Below, in pieces: positions 50,330 through 59,360 of a stretch of 64,000 nt of DNA. Made by a program: the position numbers and the translations under genes. Source of the stretch: Roseiarcus sp963824475 (GTDB lineage Bacteria > Pseudomonadota > Alphaproteobacteria > Rhizobiales > Beijerinckiaceae). The stretch spans positions 558,001 to 622,000 of the forward strand of contig CAWGPR010000003.1 of NCBI GenBank assembly GCA_963824475.1, read 5' to 3'. Positions within the stretch are counted from its first letter, which is position 1; the number at the start of each line of letters is the position of its first letter. The notes under the pieces were generated by a model, which did not search any database, was not told the DNA's origin, and saw only the letters and a program-made list of their open reading frames with translations.

Positions 50330-50352
50330 CAGGGTGTTGAAAAACTCCTTCG
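50330..50352. repeat. IS-end-like sequence
   Basis: AGCAGGGTGTTGAAAAACTC resembles the GTGTTGAAAAACTC ends seen at several IS5/IS1182-type elements. No transposase fragment or second end is visible nearby, so it may be a solo relic or chance. Confidence 0.3.
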
Positions 50353-50492
50353 CCGCTCCCGAGACCCGTATGGACGAGGTCGAAATAGCCGCTCCGCTTC
50401 CTTGGCCCGAAGCGGTCGCCAGACCCCGTCGCACATTGGTTTGCTGGCGCGACCGCCGTCATCGAGCGGGGCGACCAAGAGCAAATGATGGC

Positions 50493-51902
50493 TCAGTAGG
50501 AGTAATACATGTCGAATTCGACCGGGTGCGGAGTCATCTCGAAGCGTTGGACCTCGCCCATCTTGAGCTCGATGTAGCTGTCGATGAAGTCGTCGGAGAA
50601 GACGTCGCCCGCCTTGAGGAACGCGCGGTCCTTGTCGAGGTTGCCGAGCGCCTCGCGCAGCGAGCCGCAGACGGTTGGGATCTTCTTGAGCTCCTTGGGC
50701 GGCAGATCATAGAGATCCTTGTCGATCGCCGGGCCTGGGTCGACCTTATTGACGATGCCATCGAGCCCCGCCATCAGCATGGCCGCGAAGGCGAGATAGG
50801 GATTGGCGCCTGGATCGGGGAAGCGCACCTCGACGCGTTTCGCCTTCGGATTGGACGTCCAAGGTATCCGGCACGAGGCCGAGCGGTTTCGCGCGGAATA
50901 GGCGAGCAACACTGGGGCCTCGAAGCCCGGCACCAGGCGCTTGTAGCTGTTGGTCGTCGGATTGGTGAAGCCGTTGAGCGCCTTGGCGTGCTTGATGATG
51001 CCGCCGATATAGTAGAGGCATTCCTGGCTGAGGTCTGAATATTTGTTGCCGGCCATCACCGGCTTGCCGGCTTTCCAGATCGACTGATGGACATGCATGC
51101 CCGAGCCGTTGTCGCCATAGACGGGCTTGGGCATGAAGGTCGCGGTCTTGCCGTAGCTCTGGGCCACCATGTGGATGCAATATTTATAGATCTGCAGGTG
51201 GTCGGCCATGGTCACGAGCGGGCCGAACTTCAGGCCCAACTCATGCTGCGCGGAGGCCACCTCATGGTGGTGCTTCTCGACGACCGCGCCCATTTGCGCC
51301 ATCGCCGCCAGCATTTCGCTGCGCATGTCCTGCGCTGAATCCTGCGGCGGAACCGGGAAATAGCCGGCTTTGGTGCGCACGCGGTGGCCGAGATTGCCGC
51401 CTTCGTAGGCTGTGTCCTGATTGATCGGCAGTTCGATTGAATCGATCTGGAAGCCGGTGTTGTAGGGGTCGGCCTTGAACCGCACGTCGTCGAACACGAA
51501 GAACTCGGCCTCGGGGCCGAAGAACACCGTGTCGCCGATGCCGGTCGACTTGAGATAGGCCTCGGCTTTCTTGGAGATGCCGCGCGGATCGCGGTTGTAA
51601 GGCTGGCCGCTCGCGGGATCCAGGATGTCGCAGTTGATGACCATCGTCGAAGCGGCGAAAAACGGGTCCATGCACGCCGAGGTCGGGTCGGGCATCAGCG
51701 TCATGTCGGATTCGTTGATCGCCCGCCAGCCGGCGATCGACGAGCCGTCGAACATCAGCCCGTCGGCCATGGCGTCCTCGTCGACCAGGCTCTGATCGAA
51801 GGTCACGTGCTGCCACTTGCCGCGCGGATCGGTGAAGCGCAGGTCGACATATTTGACGTCATTGTCCTTGATCGCCTTCAGGACATCCTTGGCGGTCTTC
51901 AT
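50493..51902 (-). CDS. glnA: Glutamine synthetase type I
   Basis: 469-residue GSI that makes glutamine from glutamate, ammonia and ATP. DGSSIAGWRAINESDM (residue ~50), EAEFFVFDD (metal Glu, ~130), NGSGMHVHQSIWK (~265), and the adenylylation loop KDLYDLPPKELKKIP with the target Tyr (~397), so control by GlnE is expected. Directly downstream of glnB, the standard glnBA arrangement. Confidence 0.97.
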   Translation of the reverse strand: MKTAKDVLKAIKDNDVKYVDLRFTDPRGKWQHVTFDQSLVDEDAMADGLMFDGSSIAGWRAINESDMTLMPDPTSACMDPFFAASTMVINCDILDPASGQPYNRDPRGISKKAEAYLKSTGIGDTVFFGPEAEFFVFDDVRFKADPYNTGFQIDSIELPINQDTAYEGGNLGHRVRTKAGYFPVPPQDSAQDMRSEMLAAMAQMGAVVEKHHHEVASAQHELGLKFGPLVTMADHLQIYKYCIHMVAQSYGKTATFMPKPVYGDNGSGMHVHQSIWKAGKPVMAGNKYSDLSQECLYYIGGIIKHAKALNGFTNPTTNSYKRLVPGFEAPVLLAYSARNRSASCRIPWTSNPKAKRVEVRFPDPGANPYLAFAAMLMAGLDGIVNKVDPGPAIDKDLYDLPPKELKKIPTVCGSLREALGNLDKDRAFLKAGDVFSDDFIDSYIELKMGEVQRFEMTPHPVEFDMYYSY

Positions 51903-51942
51903 GATTTGCCTTTCCTCGAGATTAAGGTCCGTATGGTCCCCG

Positions 51943-51962
51943 TTCGCCGCGGGAGCGGCGAA
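51943..51962 (-). other. Hairpin in the glnB-glnA spacer
   Basis: TTCGCCGC and GCGGCGAA pair perfectly over 8 bp around a 4-base loop in the 90-base gap between glnB and glnA. No T run follows, so an RNA-processing or partial-termination role is only possible, not shown. Confidence 0.4.
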
Positions 51963-51992
51963 ATCGCCTTTTGAGTAGCCCCCGAAATGGTT

Positions 51993-52331
51993 TCAGACCG
52001 CGTCCGCGCCAGTTTCACCGGTGCGGATCCGGATGGCCTCATCGATTTGCGATACAAATATCTTGCCATCGCCGATGCGGCCCGTCTGGGCCGCGGCGCG
52101 GATCGCCTCGATCGCCGGGCCGAGATTCTCGTCCGAGACGACGACCTCGATCTTCACCTTGGGCAGAAAGTCGACGACATATTCGGCCCCGCGATAAAGC
52201 TCGGTGTGGCCCTTCTGGCGGCCGAAGCCTTTCGCTTCGAGGACGGTGATGCCCTGGATTCCCGCCTCCTGCAGCGCCTCCTTCACTTCGTCGAGCTTGA
52301 ACGGCTTGATGATCGCCTCGATCTTCTTCAT
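51993..52331 (-). CDS. glnB: PII nitrogen-regulatory protein
   Basis: 112-residue PII signal protein: MKKIEAIIKPFKLDEVKEAL start, T-loop with uridylylation Tyr in GHTELYRGAEYVVDF (Tyr ~51) and the second PROSITE region TGRIGDGKIFV. It integrates 2-oxoglutarate, ATP/ADP and glutamine status, and governs GlnE/NtrB. I found no TGGCAC-N5-TTGC sigma-54 box in the short upstream region. Confidence 0.96.
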   Translation of the reverse strand: MKKIEAIIKPFKLDEVKEALQEAGIQGITVLEAKGFGRQKGHTELYRGAEYVVDFLPKVKIEVVVSDENLGPAIEAIRAAAQTGRIGDGKIFVSQIDEAIRIRTGETGADAV

Positions 52332-52534
52332 GTGCCGCGAAACTCCTCATCCGCGCTGCCGCCGCCCATGCTTTTGCCCCCTCCGGGCCGCGGCGGCCGC
52401 ATAAGCGCGGGCGGCGCTCCAATAGCATCGGATGGCGGATCGCGCTACCGGCCGCTCGCGTGAGGTCAGGAAGACGGTGGCGACCATCGTGGCGCCTTTC
52501 CAATAGGCATTCGGCTAAAAATCGGGCGGGCTGA

Positions 52535-52951
52535 TCAGACTGTCGGTCCCCATTCCCCTGAGGCGAAGATCCGCCACGACGTCAGCCCCGCCTTGGCGAC
52601 CACGATTCGTCCGGACTTGGCGACGGCGACAAGGTGGGCGAACACACGTGGATGACGCCAAGCCATCGGCTTCTCCGGCGCGCAAACGGCGCGATATTCG
52701 TCGCTGTCGGCGTCTTCCATGAGGATCGTGCCGACGAGGTCCGGGCGCAATTGCCGCGGCAAGTCGCGACGGGTCAGCCATTCGCACTCGAAGTCGCGAC
52801 AAACCTGTGGCCGCTGGGCGTAGATCGCGCAGCCGCCGCCGACGCGGCAATTGACGCATAGCGGTCCCGCGGGCTTGTTGAAGTGCGCGATCTCCAGCGC
52901 CGAGCAGCACATCGTGCACGCCCCGCAGGATTTTCCCGGCGCCGCCGTCAT
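52535..52951 (-). CDS. YkgJ-family cysteine-cluster protein
   Basis: 138 residues. Eight or more cysteines in the first 55 residues (SCGACTMCCSALEI, PLCVNCRVGGGCAIYAQRP, VCRDFECEW) match the YkgJ/UPF0153 zinc- or iron-binding cluster (PF03692). The remainder is a small alpha/beta domain. Function unproven in the family. Monocistronic by position. Confidence 0.85.
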   Translation of the reverse strand: MTAAPGKSCGACTMCCSALEIAHFNKPAGPLCVNCRVGGGCAIYAQRPQVCRDFECEWLTRRDLPRQLRPDLVGTILMEDADSDEYRAVCAPEKPMAWRHPRVFAHLVAVAKSGRIVVAKAGLTSWRIFASGEWGPTV

Positions 52952-53239
52952 CAGATCCCTCGCGCTGCCGCCCGCCCGGCGAATCCTGGCGGGCTCACAT
53001 CATTCCTATCATTGTTCGACCCTCAGGAGAGGCGGATATGCAAGTCCGCGTCGAGCGCGGCGCGCTCGCCTCCGCAGGGCCTCCTTTCGCAGCGGGCGTG
53101 AGCAGCAGCGATCGCCGCGATCGGATCACGCGACCACAGCGCCCGCTTGTGCGAGAAAGGCGCTTTCGAGCCGGCCTCGACCGCCGGAACTTATGGGACC
53201 GGCCCCACGTTGTTTCGGCAGCTCTCAAAGGAGGCTGTC

Positions 53240-53422
53240 ATGGACAAAGAACATATTAAAGGCGCCGCGGACAAGGCCAAGGGCGCCGTGAAGGACGCCG
53301 CCGGAAAGATGATGGACGACAAGAAATTGCAGGCCGAAGGCAAAATGGACAAGGCGAAGGGAGAAGCCCGCAAAGCGCTGGGCGACGCCAAGGACGCGGT
53401 TCGGCACGCCAACGACAAGTAG
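53240..53422 (+). CDS. CsbD-family stress protein
   Basis: 60 residues, highly charged and Ala/Lys-rich: KGAADKAKGAVKDAAGKMM, a gap, then KLQAEGKMDKAKGEARKALG, the two-repeat CsbD pattern. Family members are induced in general stress; their mechanism is unclear. AAAGGAGG box 6 bases before ATG 53240; a strong terminator follows. Confidence 0.88.
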   Translation: MDKEHIKGAADKAKGAVKDAAGKMMDDKKLQAEGKMDKAKGEARKALGDAKDAVRHANDK

Positions 53423-53444
53423 GCTTGCGAGCTGCTAAATGCGG

Positions 53445-53472
53445 AAAGGGCGGCCTTGGGGCCGCCCTTTTT
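53445..53472 (+). terminator. Rho-independent terminator after the CsbD gene
   Basis: AAAGGGCGGCC (53445-53455) and GGCCGCCCTTT (53460-53470) form a perfect 11-bp stem with loop TTGG, followed by TT. Confidence 0.88.
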
Positions 53473-53800
53473 GCGTCATGCGCTTATGGCACGGCCGCAG
53501 GGCGTCTGCGTCGTGAAGCCGGCTTCTAGCTCTGAGCGCTCTTGCCGCCCGTCCACGCCTGGTCATTGGAAGCTCGCGTTTCGACGGCGGAAATGCGCAA
53601 ATAGCCGTCGTTCCTGACGTCGCTCCAAATGAGACAAGCTGATTTCCCATGGAGGTTGCTCATCGCGAGCGGACGACGCGCTCGACCAACCGAGGCTTGC
53701 AGATCGGAAGGGCGGCAAATCGCGCCCGAAGAGCGAGTTCGATGGTACTGTGCGCGGGCTGGGCTGACGAAAGGCCCGCGCAGAGGTTGGAGGGGACTCC
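53473..53800. other. Intergenic region upstream of the sulfatase
   Basis: About 330 bases. Frames here (for example 53563-53919 minus) are shadows of the sulfatase start or have no family. The sulfatase promoter should lie here; GGAGGGGA precedes its ATG. No hairpin or operator stands out. Confidence 0.4.
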
Positions 53801-55447
53801 ATGAAATTAGGTCGAACGCTAGGTCTTTTGGCGACGGCGGGCGTTGCCGCGCTCGCCCTTGCGGCCACGTCGTCAAGCGCGCTCGCGCAGGACGGGAAGC
53901 CGAACATCATCGTCATCATGGGCGATGACGTCGGCTGGGAGAATATCGGCGCCTATCATCAGGGCCTGATGTACGACACGACGCCGAACCTCGATAAGCT
54001 AGCCAGCGAGGGCATGCGCTTCACCGATTATTACGCCGAGCCGAGCTGCACGGCGGGCCGCGCCAATTTCATCACTGGGGAATTGCCGATTCGCACCGGC
54101 CTCACAACGGTCGGTCAGGCGGGAGCAAAGGTCGGGATGCCCGATGCCGCCCCGACGATCGCCACGGCGCTCAAGACGCTCGGCTACGAAACCGGCCAGT
54201 TCGGCAAGAACCATCTCGGCGATCTGAACCAGTATCTGCCGACGCTGCACGGGTTCGACGAGTTCTGGGGATACCTATATCACCTCGACGCGATGGAGGA
54301 CCCGTTCTGGCACTCCTATCCGCCTGCGCTGAAGGATACGATCGGCCCGCGCAATCTGTTGCACACCTTTGCGACCGACGTAGACGATCCGACAGTGGAG
54401 CCGCGCTGGGGCAAAGTCGGCAAGCAGAAGATCGTCGACGAGGGCCCGCTGCCGCCGCATCCGATGGCCGGCATCAAATACAATATGGAGACGGTCGACG
54501 AGGACATCCTCGATCATACGCTGAAGTTCATCGACAAGGCGGAGAAGGACGGCAAGCCGTTCTTCGTCTGGATGAACCCGACGCGAGTCCATGTCATCTC
54601 GCATCTGTCGCCCAAATACGCCGCGGACCTGACGCCCGAAAACCAATGGTATCTGGAAGAAGGCGTGATGAAGCAGCTCGACGACGTCGTCGGCGGGGTG
54701 ATGGACAAGCTCAAAGCCGACGGCCTCGACAAGAACACGATCGTCGTCTTCACCACCGACAACGGCACGGAAAACTTCACCTGGCCCGATGGCGGAAACA
54801 CGCCTTTCGCCGCCGGCAAGGGGACGGTCATGGAAGGCGGCATGCGCGTGCCGATGATCGCCCGCTGGCCCGATCACATCCCAGCCGGCAAGGTCGAGAA
54901 CGGCATCTTCTCGGGGCTGGATTTCTTTCCGACCCTGGTCGCGCTCGCCGGCGAACCCGGCATCAAGGAGGAATTGCTGAAGGGTAAGCAACTCGGCGAT
55001 AAGACCTACAAAGTCCATCTCGACGGCTACGACCAGACGAACGTGCTGACCGGTAAGGGACCGTCCAACAGGCATGAAATTTTCTATTTCGCCGAGGGAA
55101 CGCTGGGCGCCGTTCGCATCGACGACTGGAAATATCGCATGATCAACCAGCCGGACGGCTGGCTCGGCGGGACGGTCCATCTCGATTGGCCGATCCTGTC
55201 CAATCTCCGGCTCGATCCCTTCGAACGGATGCTATTCGCCAAAGGCAACAATGGTTCGATGGGTTACGGGATGGACTTCTACGCCCACGAGTTCTGGCGC
55301 TTCGTGTTCCTGCAGCAGAAGGTCGGCGAATACGCTCAGACCTTCATCGAATATCCTCCGATGCAGCGCGGCGCGAGCTTCAATCTCGAAGCCGTCAAGG
55401 CGGAAATCGAGGAACGCATCAAGGCGATGAAAGGCAAGATGGAATAG
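53801..55447 (+). CDS. Secreted arylsulfatase-type sulfatase
   Basis: 548 residues: signal peptide (GRTLGLLATAGVAALALAAT ... SALAQ), then the alkaline-phosphatase-fold sulfatase domain. Metal Asp pair in IVIMGDDVGWENIG (~residue 40), the Cys-type formylglycine motif C-T-A-G-R in PSCTAGRANF (~82-86), GKNHLGD (~130) and VFTTDNGTENFTW (~320). The Cys requires oxidation to formylglycine by a modifying enzyme, which is not encoded nearby. It hydrolyses sulfate esters, probably in the periplasm; the natural substrate is unknown. Confidence 0.9.
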   Translation: MKLGRTLGLLATAGVAALALAATSSSALAQDGKPNIIVIMGDDVGWENIGAYHQGLMYDTTPNLDKLASEGMRFTDYYAEPSCTAGRANFITGELPIRTGLTTVGQAGAKVGMPDAAPTIATALKTLGYETGQFGKNHLGDLNQYLPTLHGFDEFWGYLYHLDAMEDPFWHSYPPALKDTIGPRNLLHTFATDVDDPTVEPRWGKVGKQKIVDEGPLPPHPMAGIKYNMETVDEDILDHTLKFIDKAEKDGKPFFVWMNPTRVHVISHLSPKYAADLTPENQWYLEEGVMKQLDDVVGGVMDKLKADGLDKNTIVVFTTDNGTENFTWPDGGNTPFAAGKGTVMEGGMRVPMIARWPDHIPAGKVENGIFSGLDFFPTLVALAGEPGIKEELLKGKQLGDKTYKVHLDGYDQTNVLTGKGPSNRHEIFYFAEGTLGAVRIDDWKYRMINQPDGWLGGTVHLDWPILSNLRLDPFERMLFAKGNNGSMGYGMDFYAHEFWRFVFLQQKVGEYAQTFIEYPPMQRGASFNLEAVKAEIEERIKAMKGKME

Positions 55448-55565
55448 CGGGAATTCTGCAATTGTAACGGCGCCGCCTGAGCCCCGCGCTCAGGCGGAGT
55501 GTAAGCGGTGGCGAACCGAACGACTGCTTCACCTCGAAACCAGTCAAGCTGATCGGGCTCTGACC

Positions 55566-57329
55566 CTAGAGATCGAGCACGACGTCGTCGCGCGGCCGGC
55601 TGCAGCAAATCAGCAAATTGCCTTCCGCCGGCGGCTCGATCGGGTCGGGAAGATAGTCGACGGCGCCGGCGATAAGCCCGGTCTCGCAATTGTGGCAAAC
55701 GCCGGTGCGACACGCCCACCGCACCGGCACATCGCAGGCCTCGGCCAGTTCCAGCAAGCTCTGAAACGTCGAATCCCAGGGCAGGGCCAAATTGCTTCTG
55801 GCGAAAGACACCATCGGCCCCGCGCCAGAGGGCCGGTCAGGCGGATGCGGCGGTCGGAGCGGAACCGCGGCGACGCCTGGGGTCAGCGCCGGACCAGAGC
55901 CGAAATTCTCGCTGTGCAGCCGCTCGGCTGAGACACCCCAACTGGCCAGATCGGCGGTCAGCCCGCTCATGAACGCAGTCGGTCCGCACAGATAAAAGTC
56001 CGCTTCGCGCGATACGTGCAACTCCTTGAGGACCTGCACGCCCAAGCGCCCAGGGCCATCGAAATCGAGCCCCGGCCGGTCCGTGGGGCCGGGCGCGCTG
56101 TAACGGATGTGGCTGTGGCTTCCGGGCAACAATTTGAGCAGCGCCTGAACTTCCGCGGCAAACGCATGCTCTGCCCTATTGCGGGCGCCGTGAATCCACC
56201 AGATTTCTCTGCGCGAGCCGCCGGCCGCCAAGGCTTGCAGCATGGCGAGCACCGGGGTGGCGCCGATGCCGGCGCTGAGCAGGACCACAGGGCCGTCGCC
56301 CTGCTTTAGCGTGAAGCTGCCGCGTGGCGCGCTGGCGTCGATGGCGTCGCCGACCCGGAGACGGTCCTCGACATAGGCCCCAGCCGCGCCGTTCGGCTCC
56401 CGCTTGATGCTGATCCGCCAGCGCTTCACGCTAGGATCGCCGGACAGCGAGTAGCTGCGCAGCAACGCCGGCGCCTCGGGTGCGGGCTTCAGCCGCAGCA
56501 CGATGAACTGGCCGGGCATTCCCGCCGCGAGCGGACGGCCGTCGCTCGGTTCGAGCATGAGCGAGGTCACGTTGCTGCTCTCGCGCCGCTTGTCCACGAC
56601 CCGCAGCGGCCGGAACCCGGCCCATGCCGGCGCCGGCCCAGCCGTGGGCGCCAACCCGGGATTGCCGGCCGTCGAACCGCCTTTGCGCTCGTGTTCGAGC
56701 AAGATTTCGAACGAGGAGCGCCAGCCGGCGCTCAGCGCCGGGATGCGCAGCGCCCGCTCCAGCCCGTTTCCGTCGTGTCCGGGCAAATAGAGCAGCGCAT
56801 CCGTCTCGGCGACGTTCATGCGCTCGGGACCGGCCAAGACCTTGACGATCTCGTCGCCGGCTTCAACCTCGCCCTCCTCGAGAACGCGAAAATAAAAGCC
56901 CGGTCTGTGATGGGCCACAAGGAGCGCGGCCATTCGCGGCTCGTTCATCCGGATGCCGACCCGGTAGCAGGTGACGCGCGGCTGCGTCACCTCGAGCAGC
57001 GCGCTTCCGATCCGGTAATGGTCGCCGATGCACACCTCTGTGTCGGGCAAGCCGTCAACCGTGAAATTCTCGCCGAACTGGCCGTAAGCGAAGTCATTGC
57101 GGCCAAGCTGAGCCTGCCAATAGCGGTACGAATCGATCTGATAGACAAAGACCGCGCGATGCTCGCCGCCGTGCCCTTGCAGATCGCCTTGACCATCCCC
57201 GTCGATGTTGAGCCGCCGCGCCATTCGACGGCCTTGGACCGGCGTTTTCCACACTCCGGTATGGACAGTTTTACCCTGCCACGCAATGTCGCGCGGGAGC
57301 CCAACATTGACCGAAAGCAAGCGCGCCAT
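55566..57329 (-). CDS. MOSC domain / ferredoxin reductase / 2Fe-2S ferredoxin fusion protein
   Basis: ~587 residues in three parts. Residues ~1-200: MOSC domain of the YiiM type (GDGQGDLQGHGGEHRAVFVY, EVTQPRVTCYRVG with the conserved Cys), a cofactor-sulfur-handling fold related to molybdenum enzymes. Residues ~230-480: FAD/NAD(P) reductase (LRSYSLSG, LLSAGIGATPVLAML, FYLCGPTAFM). Residues ~500-587: plant-type 2Fe-2S domain with ACRTGVCHNC and a distal CC (C-x4-C-x2-C...C). Such fusions may carry electrons to a molybdenum- or N-hydroxylated-substrate reductase, but no partner is adjacent. ATG 57329 follows GAGGAA and is preferred over GTG 57350. Confidence 0.85.
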   Translation of the reverse strand: MARLLSVNVGLPRDIAWQGKTVHTGVWKTPVQGRRMARRLNIDGDGQGDLQGHGGEHRAVFVYQIDSYRYWQAQLGRNDFAYGQFGENFTVDGLPDTEVCIGDHYRIGSALLEVTQPRVTCYRVGIRMNEPRMAALLVAHHRPGFYFRVLEEGEVEAGDEIVKVLAGPERMNVAETDALLYLPGHDGNGLERALRIPALSAGWRSSFEILLEHERKGGSTAGNPGLAPTAGPAPAWAGFRPLRVVDKRRESSNVTSLMLEPSDGRPLAAGMPGQFIVLRLKPAPEAPALLRSYSLSGDPSVKRWRISIKREPNGAAGAYVEDRLRVGDAIDASAPRGSFTLKQGDGPVVLLSAGIGATPVLAMLQALAAGGSRREIWWIHGARNRAEHAFAAEVQALLKLLPGSHSHIRYSAPGPTDRPGLDFDGPGRLGVQVLKELHVSREADFYLCGPTAFMSGLTADLASWGVSAERLHSENFGSGPALTPGVAAVPLRPPHPPDRPSGAGPMVSFARSNLALPWDSTFQSLLELAEACDVPVRWACRTGVCHNCETGLIAGAVDYLPDPIEPPAEGNLLICCSRPRDDVVLDL

Positions 57330-57525
57330 CTTTTCCTCGTCGCTGAGCACGGGAGGGTCGCCGCCAAGGCGCTCTAACAGAAATCGGCGCCTGCGTCCTT
57401 AAGGCCGAGAACGGCTGTCGCGCCGATATCGCGATGAGCCTGGCGGGGGCGCGGTCTCGGTTGTCAGCGAAGCCGAAGCGTCCCGGCTTCGACAATCCTT
57501 TCGCAACGTTTCAGCTCGTCGCCGC

Positions 57526-58332
57526 TCAGGCTTGAGCCTCGATGGGCGCCCGCTTGCGGCCGCGCGCCGTCGCCACCCGATAGGCGCCAGGCGTGAGGCC
57601 GACCGATTTATGGAATTGGCGGGTGAACGCCGCCTGGTCCGCATAGCCGCATTCGAGCGCCAATTCGCTCAAAGGGGCGCCGGTGTGGCGGAGCCGATCA
57701 CACGCCCGGTCGATGCGAAGGCGGGACAGATATTGCCCGGCGGAGAGGCCGCACAGAGCGCGGATTCTTTGATCGAACTGGAACGGCGAAAGGCCGGCTC
57801 GCGCCGCCAGCTCCGGAATGCGCAAGGGCTGGTCGAGATGGTCGTCGATATAGGCGAGCGCGGCTGAGAGCGCGGTCGAAACCGGCGTCGATCCCGACAA
57901 AGCCGGCGCGTCGCGCGAAACGCCGGCGAGGCCGCGAATGGCGCCGGCCGCGTCGATCAGCGGCTCCTTCCAGGTCAGGCACCAGCCTTCGCCGCCATCC
58001 GGATAGAGATGGAGCTCCATCCGGCCCCGGACCGACAGTCCTTCGGCGATGACCTTGAGATCCTGCGCCTCGAAACGCTCGCCGAACGGAGCTGCAAAGA
58101 CCTCGCTCGCCTTGCGGCCGATCAGCGCATGGCTGTCAGCGAACCCGCAGCGACGGGCGAGCGTATCGTTGACCGCGACATAGCGCGCCTCGTGATCCTT
58201 GATGAAGAACACGATGTCTCCGATGCGGTCGAAAAGCTCGACCTCCGGAAACGGGCGCCCGATTGCCGCGGCAAGCTTTGCCGCTGGATCGCTCTCGACC
58301 GCGGTGCGCGAAATAAATTTGCGGATTCTCAA
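57526..58332 (-). CDS. AraC-family regulator with N-terminal PAS domain
   Basis: 268 residues. PAS-type sensor at ~20-145 (PEVELFDRIGDIVFFIKDHE, YVAVNDTLARRCGF, LIGRKASEVF). Two AraC helix-turn-helices at ~160-260 (LRIPELAARAGLSPFQFDQR; GYADQAAFTRQFHKSVGLTP). TTG start at 58332 with GAGGG close by. Divergent from the hydroxyproline genes by 86 bases, hence a likely activator of them; the PAS ligand is unknown. Confidence 0.87.
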   Translation of the reverse strand: MRIRKFISRTAVESDPAAKLAAAIGRPFPEVELFDRIGDIVFFIKDHEARYVAVNDTLARRCGFADSHALIGRKASEVFAAPFGERFEAQDLKVIAEGLSVRGRMELHLYPDGGEGWCLTWKEPLIDAAGAIRGLAGVSRDAPALSGSTPVSTALSAALAYIDDHLDQPLRIPELAARAGLSPFQFDQRIRALCGLSAGQYLSRLRIDRACDRLRHTGAPLSELALECGYADQAAFTRQFHKSVGLTPGAYRVATARGRKRAPIEAQA

Positions 58333-58418
58333 CCCTCAGCCTGCGTTTTCATCAAGAGCGGATCGCCAGGACGTGCGAATGTCTGGCCAGCGAATGCCCG
58401 ACTCTAGGGAGCCTTAAG

Positions 58419-59360
58419 ATGTCCTCGCAAGTCTTTTCCGGAACCATTCCGGCCCTGATGACGCCCTGCGGCGCTCATCGGCGGCCCGACTTCGACGCCC
58501 TCGTGAAGATGGGAAAGCATCTTGTCGGCGCCGGAATGTCGGGGCTGGTCTATTGCGGCTCGATGGGCGACTGGCCGCTGCTCACGATCGAACAGCGGAT
58601 GGAGGGCGTCGAGCGCTTGGCGAAAGCCGGCCTGCCGGTCATCGTCGGCACGGGCGCGCAGAACACCGAGCAAGCGGCCGCCCTCGCCCGCCACGCTAAG
58701 CAAAAAGGCGCGAGGGGGCTCATGATCATCCCGCGCGTGCTCTCGCGCGGCTCGTCGGCGGCGGCCCAGCGCGGCCACTTCGCGCGGGTGCTGGAGGCCG
58801 CGGTCGACCTGCCTTCGGTCATCTACAACAGCCCCTATTACGGCTTCCAGACTAAGGCCGAGCTCTTCTTCGAACTGCGCAAAGAGTTTCCTCATCTGGT
58901 TGGGTTCAAGGAGTTCGGCGGCGCGGAGTCGCTGAGCTACGCCGCCGAGCATATCGCCGGGCGGTCGGACGACATCGCGCTCATGGTCGGCGTCGACACC
59001 CAGGTGTTCCACGGCATCGTCAATTGCGGCGCCTGCGGCGTCATCACCGGCATCGGCAACGTGCTGCCGCGCGAGGTGTTGCGCCTGGTTGAGCTTTGTG
59101 AGCGCGCCGCCAAGGGCGATGTCGAGGCGCGGCGGCTTGCGCTCGAGCTTGAGGGCGCCCTTAGCCCCCTCTCGGTCTTCGACGAGGGCGTCGATCTCGT
59201 GCTCTACTTCAAGCGCCTGATGACGCTCGAAGGTCACGACGAATATGCGTTGCACTTGAACGCTTTCGACGCGCTCAGCCCATCGCAGGAGAGCATGGCG
59301 AAGCGGCGGTTCATGACGTTTCGCGCCTGGTACGCTTCCTGGCCCGGCGCCAAGGATTGA
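58419..59360 (+). CDS. DHDPS/NAL-family lyase, probable 1-pyrroline-4-hydroxy-2-carboxylate deaminase
   Basis: 313-residue class I aldolase fold with the DapA-family start IPALMTPC, YCGSMGDWPLLT (~residue 45), the Tyr in VIYNSPYYG (~137) and the Schiff-base Lys in LVGFKEFGG (~165). Linked by a four-base overlap to the 4-hydroxyproline epimerase gene. In that context the family member is the HypD-type deaminase that turns 1-pyrroline-4-hydroxy-2-carboxylate into 2-oxoglutarate semialdehyde. Assignment rests partly on the neighbour. Confidence 0.8.
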   Translation: MSSQVFSGTIPALMTPCGAHRRPDFDALVKMGKHLVGAGMSGLVYCGSMGDWPLLTIEQRMEGVERLAKAGLPVIVGTGAQNTEQAAALARHAKQKGARGLMIIPRVLSRGSSAAAQRGHFARVLEAAVDLPSVIYNSPYYGFQTKAELFFELRKEFPHLVGFKEFGGAESLSYAAEHIAGRSDDIALMVGVDTQVFHGIVNCGACGVITGIGNVLPREVLRLVELCERAAKGDVEARRLALELEGALSPLSVFDEGVDLVLYFKRLMTLEGHDEYALHLNAFDALSPSQESMAKRRFMTFRAWYASWPGAKD

